64,000 bases of DNA from an uncultured Bacteroidales bacterium (GTDB taxonomy: Bacteria > Bacteroidota > Bacteroidia > Bacteroidales > FEN-979), in contig CAJBYO010000014.1 of assembly GCA_903959905.1 (NCBI GenBank), forward strand, positions 1 through 64,000, given 5' to 3'. The notes beneath the pieces were generated by a model, which had not been told where the DNA came from, ran no database searches, and saw only the letters and a list, made by a program, of their open reading frames with translations. Shown piece after piece: positions 1 through 8,341 of this stretch. Position 1 is the stretch's first letter; every line of letters starts with the position of its first letter. The position numbers were made by a program, and so were the translations under genes.

Positions 1-2
1 CA

Positions 3-62
3 CACAGATTTGATCTGAAAGGAGACTCTTTAAGAAAGAAAAGAAATGAAAAAAATGACTAA
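3..62 (+). CDS. istB: IS21-like helper ATPase IstB, C-terminal tail (partial)
   Basis: Reading from base 3 gives an open frame of 19 codons, ending at a TAA at 60-62, that continues off the left edge. The visible residues include HRFDLKGDSLRKKR, which resembles the extreme C-terminus of IstB/DnaC-like ATPases of IS21 elements; these commonly end in a His-Arg-x-x-Leu-Lys-Gly-x-Ser-x-Arg-Lys pattern. The tandem repeats just downstream fit the terminal repeats of the same IS family. The ATPase domain is outside the window, so intactness cannot be judged. The assignment rests on a short tail plus context. Confidence 0.62.
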   Translation, partial: HRFDLKGDSLRKKRNEKND

Positions 63-90
63 TATTGTTTAACAAATCCGCCCACAATCA

Positions 91-135
91 GGTGGCGCCG
101 AATGCGCCGAAATGGTGGCGCCGAATCACCGAAAT
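91..135. repeat. Tandem 22-23 bp terminal repeats of the IS
   Basis: Two adjacent copies share GGTGGCGCCGAAT and both end in CCGAAAT. The first copy has one extra base. They lie about 29 bp after the istB-like stop and are the only such copies seen in the window. Confidence 0.7.
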
Positions 136-389
136 AATCACTAAAGGCTCTCTGAAAATAACATTCATTGTTCCCGTTTCAAGCATACTAATGTTATGCT
201 TATTTGCGCACAATATTACTATGTTAAATGAAAAAAAACAAATAAATTTATTCTTTTTTGGCAGATCTGTCCCATCTTACTGTAAATCAATAATGTTAAT
301 TTAGTCACAATATAGATTAACTGAACCATCCTTTTGCAAAAAACGTGCAAGGATGTAATGAACATGCTCTCAACCTACATGGCTATTGA

Positions 390-2081
390 TCAGGAGCCTG
401 AAATTTTCCTGTTTACATCACCCAGAATTTTTTCTTCCATGCTTTTGGCATGGGTGATTATTTCATCAGCACGGGCAAGGAGCCCATCAAAATAAGGCTT
501 ATCCTTAAAGCCGGCTCCATTCACTTTAACATTCAGGTAAGCGCCAATGATCGCAGAACGCACACACAACGCGCCAACACCAGCGTCGGTGACTGAATTC
601 GGATTTCCGGTTTCAACCATGGCCTCAATAATCCTGAACGCCTCAAATGCCTTCTGCATGGTGCGGAAAGGCACTTCAATGGCATACCTGGTGGCCTCCT
701 GTATGGCATCGCTGCGCAGTTGTTTTTCCTGATCGGTGCCTTTTGGAAGGCCGAAAGCATCCATAATCCGGTTGAAGGCACGGGTGTCCTCGTCTACCAG
801 AAACAACAGCTCATCCTTGAGTCCTTGTCCCTCGGCCGCCCATGTTGAAAATTCTTCCCAGCGCTCGTCCCAGCCTGCCTTGTGTGAAGAGAGGTTGGCC
901 ACCATTGTACCCAGTGATACACCAAGGGCGGCTATGTAGGCAGACACAGAACCACCTCCCGGAGCAGGAGATTCGGATGCGGTTTCATTGGCGAATCCTT
1001 CCGCTGTCATCCCCACCAGCTTTTTATCTGCTTTGTTTTCCAGGAGATATTCAATCACCTTTTCACGCGGATTAAACGGTTTAAGGTCATCAAGCCCAAG
1101 TGATTTCACGGCAATCCTGATAATTTCATCCTCAGAGATACCGATGCTTCTCTGCTGCCTGACAAGGAAATGCCTGCCGGCATCAAGCAATGCCTTTTTG
1201 GGGATCAGACCAACAAGTTCTGAACCGGTGACCCGCATGCCCCGTTCCATTGCTTTGACACATGACATTTCAAATGCTTCATGAACCGACGTTATGCTTA
1301 TGTTGGTAAGGTTGATTGAAACCTGGGCAATTCCATATTCTTCGATAAACCAACCGATAGCCTTGCAGGCTTTCAGGGCACCAGGTTCCCATATTTCTTT
1401 ACCCTGCTGATCCTTTTTGATTTTCCCTGTGATGGGGTTACCTTCCCTTACAGGCCTGCCCTTTTCACGGATATCAAATGCGACCGCATTGGCCCTGCGC
1501 GTTGATGTCGTATTAAGGTTAATGTTATATGCGACCAGGAAGTCGCGTGCACCGACAGCGACAGCACCCGTCCTTGCATTAAATCTAGCCGGCCCGAAAT
1601 CAGGCTTCCAGGCAGGATCCTCGAGTTTTTTGGGCAATCCTTCATACTCGCCTGACCGGCAATTTGCCAGGTTGCGCCGTTCCGGAAGCAGTGCGGCACT
1701 TTCATAACAGTAAACAGGGATATCAAGCTCGTTGCCTACACGCTCAGCAAGTTTACGGGCATAAACAGCTGTTTCCTCCATGGTAATATTTGAAATTGGC
1801 ACCAACGGGCAAACATCTGTGCCTCCAAACCTGGGATGCTCTCCATGGTGCCTGCTCATGTCAATTGTTTCCGAAGCCTTTTTGATTGCAAGAAAAGCAG
1901 CTTCAATCACTGCATCCGGAGTTCCCACAAAGGTAACCACCGTGCGGTTGGTTGCAGCTCCCGGATCAACATCCAGCAGTCTGACACCTTCAATTTTCTC
2001 AATTTCATCGGTAATCGTCCTGATCACGCTCATATCGCGACCTTCAGAAAAATTAGGCACACATTCAATCAGTTGTTTCAT
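390..2081 (-). CDS. ftcD: Bifunctional glutamate formimidoyltransferase / formimidoyl-THF cyclodeaminase
   Basis: This 563-residue protein carries two enzymes of the tetrahydrofolate-dependent end of histidine breakdown. The N-terminal half (about 1-330) matches formimidoyltransferase: it starts MKQLIECVPNFSEGRD and has RHHGEHPRFGGTDVCP, with His82 at the position of the known catalytic His82 of the family. The C-terminal part (from about 365, AnETASESPAPGGGSVSAYI) matches cyclodeaminase. It transfers the formimino group from N-formimidoyl-glutamate to THF and then forms 5,10-methenyl-THF with release of ammonia. The length is close to that of the animal fused enzyme. hutI lies 3.9 kb downstream on the same strand with two opposite-strand genes between them; hutH and hutU are not in the window. 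The start is the ATG, about 73 nt from a TAnnTTTG promoter. Confidence 0.95.
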   Translation of the reverse strand: MKQLIECVPNFSEGRDMSVIRTITDEIEKIEGVRLLDVDPGAATNRTVVTFVGTPDAVIEAAFLAIKKASETIDMSRHHGEHPRFGGTDVCPLVPISNITMEETAVYARKLAERVGNELDIPVYCYESAALLPERRNLANCRSGEYEGLPKKLEDPAWKPDFGPARFNARTGAVAVGARDFLVAYNINLNTTSTRRANAVAFDIREKGRPVREGNPITGKIKKDQQGKEIWEPGALKACKAIGWFIEEYGIAQVSINLTNISITSVHEAFEMSCVKAMERGMRVTGSELVGLIPKKALLDAGRHFLVRQQRSIGISEDEIIRIAVKSLGLDDLKPFNPREKVIEYLLENKADKKLVGMTAEGFANETASESPAPGGGSVSAYIAALGVSLGTMVANLSSHKAGWDERWEEFSTWAAEGQGLKDELLFLVDEDTRAFNRIMDAFGLPKGTDQEKQLRSDAIQEATRYAIEVPFRTMQKAFEAFRIIEAMVETGNPNSVTDAGVGALCVRSAIIGAYLNVKVNGAGFKDKPYFDGLLARADEIITHAKSMEEKILGDVNRKISGS

Positions 2082-2154
2082 AGCAGGGATGTAGGTGCAG
2101 AAGGCACGAAAGCAGGTTTTGGATACCGGAATTCAGCCTCCTGGTTTGTTTTTG

Positions 2155-2162
2155 CAAAAGTA
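2155..2162 (-). promoter_or_regulatory. Putative -7 element for ftcD
   Basis: The minus strand reads TACTTTTG, matching the Bacteroidota TAnnTTTG element, about 73 nt upstream of the ftcD ATG. No clear -33 TTG was assigned. Confidence 0.4.
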
Positions 2163-2227
2163 TTAATTTCTTTCATTTTTTCGGTTGTAATTAGACCTGT
2201 TTGCTGCATTGCAACTCCGTTTTTCAT

Positions 2228-2235
2228 TACTTTTG
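2228..2235 (+). promoter_or_regulatory. Putative -7 element for the zinc peptidase gene
   Basis: TACTTTTG lies 27 nt before the ATG at 2263. It is divergent from the ftcD promoter, so both genes are served from one roughly 180-bp intergenic region. Confidence 0.45.
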
Positions 2236-2262
2236 TTCCATCATTCCTAAAACTTCATTCCC

Positions 2263-4341
2263 ATGAAAAAACTATCGTTTTTACTGCTCATTCCACTAAC
2301 AATCATTCTTGTACAGTGCAAACCGAAGGAAACCGGCGACAAACAGCCTTCATCACAGTTCATTGCCCGGCGTGCCGTCGATTCTGTCTGCATTGGCCTG
2401 GTCAAACAATACGGTGAAGAAAATAAAGTCCGCATAGAAAAAGGAGTGAAACAATGCGGTACACTGTGGACATCCAAAGATGGTACGGAAAAGGAGTTTG
2501 AAGATTTTTGCAGAAAGTATTTCATCGGAGACAATACCAGGCTGGAGACATTATTCCAGCGACTTTCGGCCAACTGGGAATCCATTTACGGTCATTTCAA
2601 CATGATCAGCCTTGACCTGAAGAGAGGCATGCACCTTGATATCGGAGAGATGCTTGATGTTGATGAGTTATTCGGTGCTTATGAACCCGGATCACATATG
2701 AATGATGACTTTTTCAACAACAAGCTTGCTTTTGTAACCGCCCTTAATTTCCCCTTTTACACATTGAAAGAGAAAGAAGAACTGGGTACAAAATGGAACC
2801 GCGGGGACTGGGCCCGGGTGCGCATGGGCGACCTTTTCACCGCCAGGGTACCCGCGGAGGTCAACGTGAAAATTGCTGAAGCCCTGACACAGGCAGACAA
2901 TTACATCTCAGGATACAATATTTTCGTTGGCAACCTTGTTGATGACCAGGGAAAGACACATTTCAACAAAGACATGAAACTGCTGTCTCACTGGAACCTG
3001 CGTGATGAACTCAAAAGCAATTACAACAAAGGGGAAGAAGGACTTCTCAAACAAAGGATGATATACCAGGTGATGTTACGCATCATTAACCAGGACATTC
3101 CTGACAGCGTGATCAACAACCCCGCATACCAATGGAACCCGTTTAACAACAAATTATTCAAAGACGGCAAGGAAGTTGCAAACACACCCGAGGCTGATGT
3201 AAGGTATGGCAACCTGCTGAACCTTTACAGCAAAATGAAACTGATGGACCCATACACCCCCATGTATCCTGATTTTATTAAACGTTCTTTTGACGGAGGA
3301 ATGGAAATCCCGCAGGAACAGGTGGAGAAACTCTTCACCGACTTTTGCTCTTCCCCCGAAGTGAAGCAGGTTGGCGAACTGATCAGCAAGAGACTGGGAA
3401 GGACACTTCTACCCTTTGACATATGGTACGACGGTTTCAAGCCGCGCAGCAACATGAACATGGAATTGCTCGATAAAACCTGCCGTGCGAAATATCCCGA
3501 CACCAAAGCATTTGAGGCCGACATTCCCAACATCCTCATAAAACTCGGTTTTAAGCCTGACATGGCCAGGGAGATCGCCTCACATATAACGGTTGATCCT
3601 GCGCGTGGAAGCGGACATGCCTGGGGAGCCCAGATGAAAGGTGACAAGGCGCATCTGAGAACAAGGATCGGGAAAGATGGCATGGATTATAAAGGATATA
3701 ATATCGCAGTGCATGAACTTGGACACAACGTTGAACAAACCATTTCCCTTTACATGGTTGACAACTACATGATGCAGGGCGTGCCAAACACCGCATTCAC
3801 AGAAGCATTTGCATTCAATTTCCAGAAACATGACCTGGAACTGCTTGGGATCAAAGACAATGATCCCGACAAAGAAGCACTTGCAGCCCTCGACAATTTC
3901 TGGATGAGCTATGAAATCATGGGTGTTTCATTGCTGGACATGAAGGTGTGGAAATGGCTGTATGAGAATCCCGGGGCAACAAAAGAGCAACTGAAGGAGA
4001 CTGTGGTGAAAACCGCTATTGATGTTTGGAACCAGTATTATATGCCTGTTTTCGGCATGAAAGACACCCCCATCCTTGCCATTTATTCACACATGATTGA
4101 TAATCCGTTGTATCTTTCAAACTATCCTGTAGGCCATCTCATTGATTTCCAGCTTGACCAATTCCTGAAAGGAAAAAATTTCGCTGATGAAGCGGTTAGA
4201 ATTTATTCAACAGGCCGCCTCATTCCGCAGCTATGGATGAAAAATGCTGTGGGTAGTGAGATATCAATTAAACCATTGCTGGAGGCGACGGATGCAGCCT
4301 TAAAAAAGGCGACTGTCATTGCCGCAACCAAGTCAAAATGA
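2263..4341 (+). CDS. Lipoprotein zinc metallopeptidase, M3-like HEXXH family
   Basis: A 692-residue protein with a lipoprotein-type signal (MKKLSFLLLIPLTIILVQC, lipid Cys at 19), so probably anchored in the periplasm or outer membrane. The catalytic motif HELGH is at about residue 484, followed 26 residues after the second His by a Glu in TEAFAF. That spacing resembles the gluzincin arrangement of M3 oligopeptidases, where a Glu about 25 residues downstream is the third zinc ligand. A highly polar segment (ARGSGHAWGAQMKGDKAHLR) before the motif probably belongs to the active-site region. Peptide substrates are inferred. The ftcD/hutI flanks raise the idea that it feeds amino-acid catabolism, but that is only context. 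I do not recognise a named orthologue. Confidence 0.75.
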   Translation: MKKLSFLLLIPLTIILVQCKPKETGDKQPSSQFIARRAVDSVCIGLVKQYGEENKVRIEKGVKQCGTLWTSKDGTEKEFEDFCRKYFIGDNTRLETLFQRLSANWESIYGHFNMISLDLKRGMHLDIGEMLDVDELFGAYEPGSHMNDDFFNNKLAFVTALNFPFYTLKEKEELGTKWNRGDWARVRMGDLFTARVPAEVNVKIAEALTQADNYISGYNIFVGNLVDDQGKTHFNKDMKLLSHWNLRDELKSNYNKGEEGLLKQRMIYQVMLRIINQDIPDSVINNPAYQWNPFNNKLFKDGKEVANTPEADVRYGNLLNLYSKMKLMDPYTPMYPDFIKRSFDGGMEIPQEQVEKLFTDFCSSPEVKQVGELISKRLGRTLLPFDIWYDGFKPRSNMNMELLDKTCRAKYPDTKAFEADIPNILIKLGFKPDMAREIASHITVDPARGSGHAWGAQMKGDKAHLRTRIGKDGMDYKGYNIAVHELGHNVEQTISLYMVDNYMMQGVPNTAFTEAFAFNFQKHDLELLGIKDNDPDKEALAALDNFWMSYEIMGVSLLDMKVWKWLYENPGATKEQLKETVVKTAIDVWNQYYMPVFGMKDTPILAIYSHMIDNPLYLSNYPVGHLIDFQLDQFLKGKNFADEAVRIYSTGRLIPQLWMKNAVGSEISIKPLLEATDAALKKATVIAATKSK

Positions 4342-4410
4342 TTTAACCATTTTTTCTTCATTTAAGGCAACCTTTGGCAAGTATTGTTGTCTTTTCGTAA
4401 ACTTTTTAGC

Positions 4411-4418
4411 TATTTTTG
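4411..4418 (+). promoter_or_regulatory. Putative -33/-7 promoter of the T9SS protein gene
   Basis: TATTTTTG lies 18 nt before the chosen ATG (4437). A TTG at 4387-4389 is 21 bp upstream, within the spacing of the Bacteroidota primary sigma consensus. Confidence 0.5.
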
Positions 4419-4436
4419 CAAAAAAAACACTCCTTT

Positions 4437-5903
4437 ATGAAAAAGATTTTACTTACCCTGTTATTAATTACACCGATTCTGCTCGGCGCCCAGAATTTCA
4501 CAAACATCTGCTCGGCCGGGCCTACATTTTATAAAAAACTCAACACCAATTCACTAAAAGCTTATAAAACCAGCAGTTACACCTTACCTGGCGGAGGCGA
4601 CACCATCTTTTACTGTTACCCGACTATCCGTGATACTGCAGCTGAATGCAAAGACACAACCAAAGGATCTATCCTCGGGCGGAAAATTTACAGGCAGACT
4701 TCCGGCTTTATGTTCTATTTTTTCAACAAAAACAAGGACACGATATACATCAATGCCAAAGGCCAGTTGAACGATACATGGCGGTTTGTAAAACTGACAA
4801 TGGGAACATATCTTGAGGCAAAAGTTGTCTCAATGACTCCAGACAGTGTCATGGGCGTTCTTGATGATGTAATGAGAATTGAACTCCAGGCCAAAAGGAA
4901 CGACGGCACCCTGATCTCCAACCCCTGGAACGGGAAATTCCTAAAACTCAGCAAGCACTATGGACTTTCAAGAACATTTGATATGACCAATGTGCCGTTT
5001 GACACAACAAACTATACCCTGGTAGGAAAACTGAAACCCGTCATCGGCGTTCAGGAATTCGGCTGGAAAGAGGTTTACAACTTCAATATCGGCGATGCGC
5101 TTCATTTCTCCGGCTACACCAATGATTTCAACGGTGGCCCCAGCACAACCTGGAAAGAGATCCAAACAGTATTTGCAAAAACAAGTTACGGTGCAAATAA
5201 TGACTCGGTGATATACAAATTCGATCGCTGCAGAAGCACACTGACAAACCCCGGAGGAAACCATGTTTATATTCATGATACCATTGTTACCAAATACAAG
5301 TTCAATGTGATGGCACTTGACTCAACCATCATGCGCTTTCCGGATCAATTTGTTCGTCAGAACATCTATGCCTCCCAGTTTGAACGTTACATGAAGGCAT
5401 TTAACAACAGACAGACAAAAAAAGTGATTGAAGATAAATTCCGTTTCCTCAACTCATGTTTTATCATTCCCAGCGGAAGTGTTACACTTTATCGCAGCTA
5501 TTCCGAAGGACTTGGAGTTACTGAATATTTCCGTGATGACCAGAGTACACAGGAGTTTTCCAAACTGGTCTACTTCAAAAAAGGCAGCGAAACCTGGGGT
5601 AATGCAGTTGGAACACAATGCTCACCAATGCTGGATGTAAATGAGGAAAACCAGGCTGTTGCCATGCAGGTTCGTATTGTTCCAAACCCGATGAGAAACC
5701 AGTCCCAGATTATTATAGAAGGACTAAAAATCACCGGTGATATGAAATTCATGTTATACAACATGGTTGGCAGGAAGGTGTATGAATTAAAAATCACTTC
5801 AGCCGCTACAGTCATTGACAGGAACAACCTGCCAGCCGGCCTTTATGTATTTACCATCAGCGGGAAAGACCTGATGACACAGGGCAAATTGATGGTTGAA
5901 TAA
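4437..5903 (+). CDS. Secreted protein with T9SS type A sorting domain
   Basis: A 488-residue protein from the chosen ATG, which directly precedes a signal peptide (MKKILLTLLLITPILLGAQ). An in-frame ATG 21 nt upstream would put charged residues before the signal and overlap the promoter. The last 80 residues have the type A C-terminal domain: IVPNPMRNQSQIIIEG, then LYNMVGRKVYEL, then NLPAGLYVFTISGKDLMTQGKLMVE. This predicts export through the type IX system, with cleavage and surface attachment or release. The central 380 residues have no domain I recognise; they are rich in Thr, Asn and aromatic residues, as in beta-rich surface proteins. It ends in a strong hairpin terminator shared with hutI. 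Confidence 0.85.
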   Translation: MKKILLTLLLITPILLGAQNFTNICSAGPTFYKKLNTNSLKAYKTSSYTLPGGGDTIFYCYPTIRDTAAECKDTTKGSILGRKIYRQTSGFMFYFFNKNKDTIYINAKGQLNDTWRFVKLTMGTYLEAKVVSMTPDSVMGVLDDVMRIELQAKRNDGTLISNPWNGKFLKLSKHYGLSRTFDMTNVPFDTTNYTLVGKLKPVIGVQEFGWKEVYNFNIGDALHFSGYTNDFNGGPSTTWKEIQTVFAKTSYGANNDSVIYKFDRCRSTLTNPGGNHVYIHDTIVTKYKFNVMALDSTIMRFPDQFVRQNIYASQFERYMKAFNNRQTKKVIEDKFRFLNSCFIIPSGSVTLYRSYSEGLGVTEYFRDDQSTQEFSKLVYFKKGSETWGNAVGTQCSPMLDVNEENQAVAMQVRIVPNPMRNQSQIIIEGLKITGDMKFMLYNMVGRKVYELKITSAATVIDRNNLPAGLYVFTISGKDLMTQGKLMVE

Positions 5904-5944
5904 AAGTGTTTTTGTAGGGCAACGTAATTAATGCCTGAAAAAAA

Positions 5945-5977
5945 GCTGCGACTTCACCTGGTCGCAGCTTTTTTTTT
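5945..5977. terminator. Bidirectional rho-independent terminator
   Basis: A perfect 8-bp stem GCTGCGAC/GTCGCAGC with an 8-nt loop is flanked by A-runs on the left and a run of nine T on the right. It sits between the convergent T9SS gene and hutI and touches the hutI stop codon. Confidence 0.85.
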
Positions 5978-7242
5978 CAGGAAATGCGAGCGGGAATTAA
6001 TTCTCCGTTCAGGATTACCTGGTCTACCTTGTTGCTTCCATAAGAATAAGGCATGAACGAATAGGATGGAATTGGCCTGGTAATGTAGAAGTTTGCAAAC
6101 TTACCCCTTGCAATACTGCCATATTCATGACTCAGCCCCATTGCATAGGCACTGTTGATGGTGACCGCATTGATAGCTTCTTCAGGAAGCATCCGGTATT
6201 TCACACAGGCCATAGAGAGAATAAACTGCATGTTGCCTGAGGGGGATGAACCCGGATTAAAATCACTGGCCATCGCCACAGGAAGTCCGGCAGAGATCAT
6301 TTTCCTGACAGGGGCGTAATCCATTTCCAGGAAAAATGCCGCACCCGGTAAAATGGTGGGCATTGTTTCGCTGCCAAGAAGGGATTCAATTTCTGCATCA
6401 CCCGTAAACTCAAGGTGATCAACAGACAATGCATTATTTCTAACGCCAGCCTGAATACCCCCTGAAAAATCAAGCTCATTGGCGTGAATTTTTGGGCGCA
6501 TCCCATGTTTCAAACCGGCTTTTAAAATCTTTTCGGTTTCTTCCACAGTAAAGAAGCCAAGGTCACAAAACACATCAATATATTCAGCAAGGCCGTCAGA
6601 GGCAACACGCGGAATCATATCGCTGATCACCAGGTCAACAAAATCGCTTTGCCTGCCTTTGTATTCTGCCGGTACGGCATGGGCACCCAGGAAAGTGGGA
6701 ACAATTTTCACCGGAGACAGGGATTGAAGTATGCGGATCACCCTGAGCATTTTAAGCTCATCATCTGCATTCAACCCGTAGCCACTTTTAATCTCTACTG
6801 CGCCGGTACCGTACATCATGATTTCATTCAGCCGCTCAAGCGACTGGATGACCAGTTCCTCCTCCGTCGCTTCATGCAGCCGTTTTGCTGAATTCAGAAT
6901 CCCCCCTCCCCTGCGGGCAATTTCTTCATAACTCAACCCCCGGATCTTGTCTATATACTCAATCTCCCTGCTACCGGCGTATACCAGGTGGGTATGGGAG
7001 TCACAAAAAGAGGGAAAGACCATTTTACCGGTGGCATCAATCCTGACAGTATCAGAACCGTCGCCTGAAAATATGTTTTCAGGTACTGGCATCTGGCCGA
7101 AATCACTGATACGATTACCTTCCGTCAATAACCATGCATTTTTAATGGTTTTCAGTTCCGACATTTCCCTGCCGGCTTTAAATACAGCAGGTTTTTCCTC
7201 AACCTGTACAAGTTCTTTTATATCCGTGATGAGAAGTGGCAT
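5977..7242 (-). CDS. hutI: Imidazolonepropionase
   Basis: A 421-residue amidohydrolase of the histidine utilisation pathway, hydrolysing 4-imidazolone-5-propionate to N-formimidoyl-glutamate, the substrate of the FtcD encoded in this window. Metal-binding motifs are visible: CDSHTHLVYAG with His83 and His85, KIHANELDFSGG further on, and MASDFNPGS carrying the conserved Asp. Length and order match the family. The gene is on the same strand as ftcD and upstream of it, but two plus-strand genes separate them, so this is not a simple hut operon. Confidence 0.95.
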   Translation of the reverse strand: MPLLITDIKELVQVEEKPAVFKAGREMSELKTIKNAWLLTEGNRISDFGQMPVPENIFSGDGSDTVRIDATGKMVFPSFCDSHTHLVYAGSREIEYIDKIRGLSYEEIARRGGGILNSAKRLHEATEEELVIQSLERLNEIMMYGTGAVEIKSGYGLNADDELKMLRVIRILQSLSPVKIVPTFLGAHAVPAEYKGRQSDFVDLVISDMIPRVASDGLAEYIDVFCDLGFFTVEETEKILKAGLKHGMRPKIHANELDFSGGIQAGVRNNALSVDHLEFTGDAEIESLLGSETMPTILPGAAFFLEMDYAPVRKMISAGLPVAMASDFNPGSSPSGNMQFILSMACVKYRMLPEEAINAVTINSAYAMGLSHEYGSIARGKFANFYITRPIPSYSFMPYSYGSNKVDQVILNGELIPARIS

Positions 7243-7300
7243 GGGGGTTAATTTAGACTTACGAAAGTAACCAAATTATGAGAACGTTCACTGACTGCGA

Positions 7301-7717
7301 TCAGGAGCCGGGTTTATCGTTGAACAGGATATCTACTTCACCACGACTGTTTACACACTCAATCAGCCTGCTTTTCAGCTTCCAGCAAGTCATCTGGCGA
7401 AGATCAACCAAACGCGACAGCTCATAGGTTGAAACAGCAGGATTGTGACAAACGAGATAAACGATCCGAAATGCCTCCGTTATAGGAATATGACAACGGT
7501 GAAATATGGTATGTGCCGTCGCGGATTCATCTGATTTACAACGTGTACAACGACGGGCATACTGCGTCTTTCCCTTGCAGTAATTAGTATTACCGCATTT
7601 TTTACAAGTGAATCCCGACTCCCATTTTTTCCCTGCCAGAAACTTCAGGCATTCATCCTCTGTTGAGAAAACACCTGCAAGCTGATCAATATCAAGCTGT
7701 TTAAACGAAATTACCAT
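7301..7717 (-). CDS. Orphan IS1595-type zinc-ribbon/HTH protein lacking a DDE domain
   Basis: This 138-residue protein matches only the N-terminal part of IS1595-type transposases: a short helical start (FSTEDECLKFLAGKKW), a zinc ribbon with Cys38-x2-Cys41 and Cys57-x2-Cys60, then a helical segment (HTIFHRCHIPITEAFRIVYL, and TYELSRLVDLRQMTCWKLKSRL). The DDE catalytic domain that would follow is absent, and only 58 bp separate the stop from hutI. The frame is clean, with its own promoter-like element, and no inverted repeats were noticed. It could be a truncated transposase or a retained DNA-binding protein; the intact frame slightly favours the second. Confidence 0.7.
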   Translation of the reverse strand: MVISFKQLDIDQLAGVFSTEDECLKFLAGKKWESGFTCKKCGNTNYCKGKTQYARRCTRCKSDESATAHTIFHRCHIPITEAFRIVYLVCHNPAVSTYELSRLVDLRQMTCWKLKSRLIECVNSRGEVDILFNDKPGS

Positions 7718-7739
7718 AATAATAAAAACAATTGGTATG

Positions 7740-7747
7740 CAAATTTA
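7740..7747 (-). promoter_or_regulatory. Putative -7 element for the zinc-ribbon protein
   Basis: The minus strand reads TAAATTTG, 22 nt upstream of the ATG at 7717. Confidence 0.42.
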
Positions 7748-7792
7748 AACAATTTAGTGATATTTATGCGATTGATATTAAAATTTATTTTT

Positions 7793-7800
7793 TACCTTTG
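7793..7800 (+). promoter_or_regulatory. Putative -33/-7 promoter for the thioredoxin lipoprotein
   Basis: TACCTTTG with a TTG at 7772-7774, 18 bp upstream. It lies 25 nt before the ATG at 7826. This is one of the better matches to the Bacteroidota consensus in the window. Confidence 0.55.
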
Positions 7801-7825
7801 CAGGGTCAATCAAATAAAATATACC

Positions 7826-8290
7826 ATGAAAAAGATATTTGTCATCTTACTGTTTATTGTGCCGTTAACTTTTAATGCCTGCAGTGGCAACCATAATGCA
7901 GAAAATACGGGAAATGAAATAAACGATGGCCAGGTAAACAAACTTACCGCTGAAAATTTCCAGAAACTCGTATGGGACTATAAATCAAACCCGAATGAAT
8001 GGAAATTCAAGGGTGACGAGCCTTGCATCATAGATTTTTATGCCGATTGGTGCCGACCATGTAAGATGGTTGCCCCAATTATGGACGAACTTTCGAAAGA
8101 ATACAAGGGCAAGGTGAGAATTTATAAAGTCAACACTGATGAACAGCGTGAACTCGCAGGATTATTCAACATTACCTCTATCCCGGCTGTCATGTTTATA
8201 CCGAAAGACGGAAAACCACAGATGTCGGTAGGTGCCATGCAGAAACAGGCGTATGTGGATATGATTAAAAATGTGTTGTTGGTGAAGTAG
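7826..8290 (+). CDS. Thioredoxin-fold lipoprotein (WCRPC)
   Basis: A 154-residue protein. The ATG at 7826 is chosen because it starts a lipoprotein-like signal (MKKIFVILLFIVPLTFNACSG, Cys19 as lipid site); the longer frame from 7757 would overlap the promoter. The mature part is a thioredoxin fold with DFYADWCRPCKMVAP (Cys76, Cys79) and the cis-Pro region ITSIPAVMFIPKDG. It should act as a thiol-disulfide oxidoreductase in the periplasm. The next gene encodes a close cytoplasmic paralogue sharing the stretch around the active site and the QMSVGA segment, so the two look like a local duplication with a change of compartment. Confidence 0.88.
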   Translation: MKKIFVILLFIVPLTFNACSGNHNAENTGNEINDGQVNKLTAENFQKLVWDYKSNPNEWKFKGDEPCIIDFYADWCRPCKMVAPIMDELSKEYKGKVRIYKVNTDEQRELAGLFNITSIPAVMFIPKDGKPQMSVGAMQKQAYVDMIKNVLLVK

Positions 8291-8341
8291 GGTTAGTTGG
8301 TAAGCAGTAAAAAATATTATTAATAATCTAACTGAAATATA

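Larger units (their letters stand above)
1..163 (+). mobile_element. Right end of an IS21-like insertion sequence
   Basis: After the istB-like stop codon come two tandem copies of a 22-23 bp unit starting GGTGGCGCCGAAT (91-113 and 114-135). IS21-family elements carry such multiple repeats inside their termini as transposase binding sites. The sequence then reaches ATAACA at 158-163; read on the minus strand this begins TGTTAT, and IS21 termini often begin with TG. I take 163 as the probable outer boundary, but it is inferred, because the left end is off the window and no target duplication can be compared. Confidence 0.55.

Noticed and set aside
65..304. 79-codon plus-strand open frame after the IS end
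   Set aside because: It contains the IS terminal repeats, has no recognisable domain, and its low-complexity AT-rich half fits noncoding DNA.
327..355. Hairpin CATCC...GGATG downstream of ftcD
   Set aside because: The stem has a bulge and no T-run on the minus strand follows it, so it was not called a terminator.
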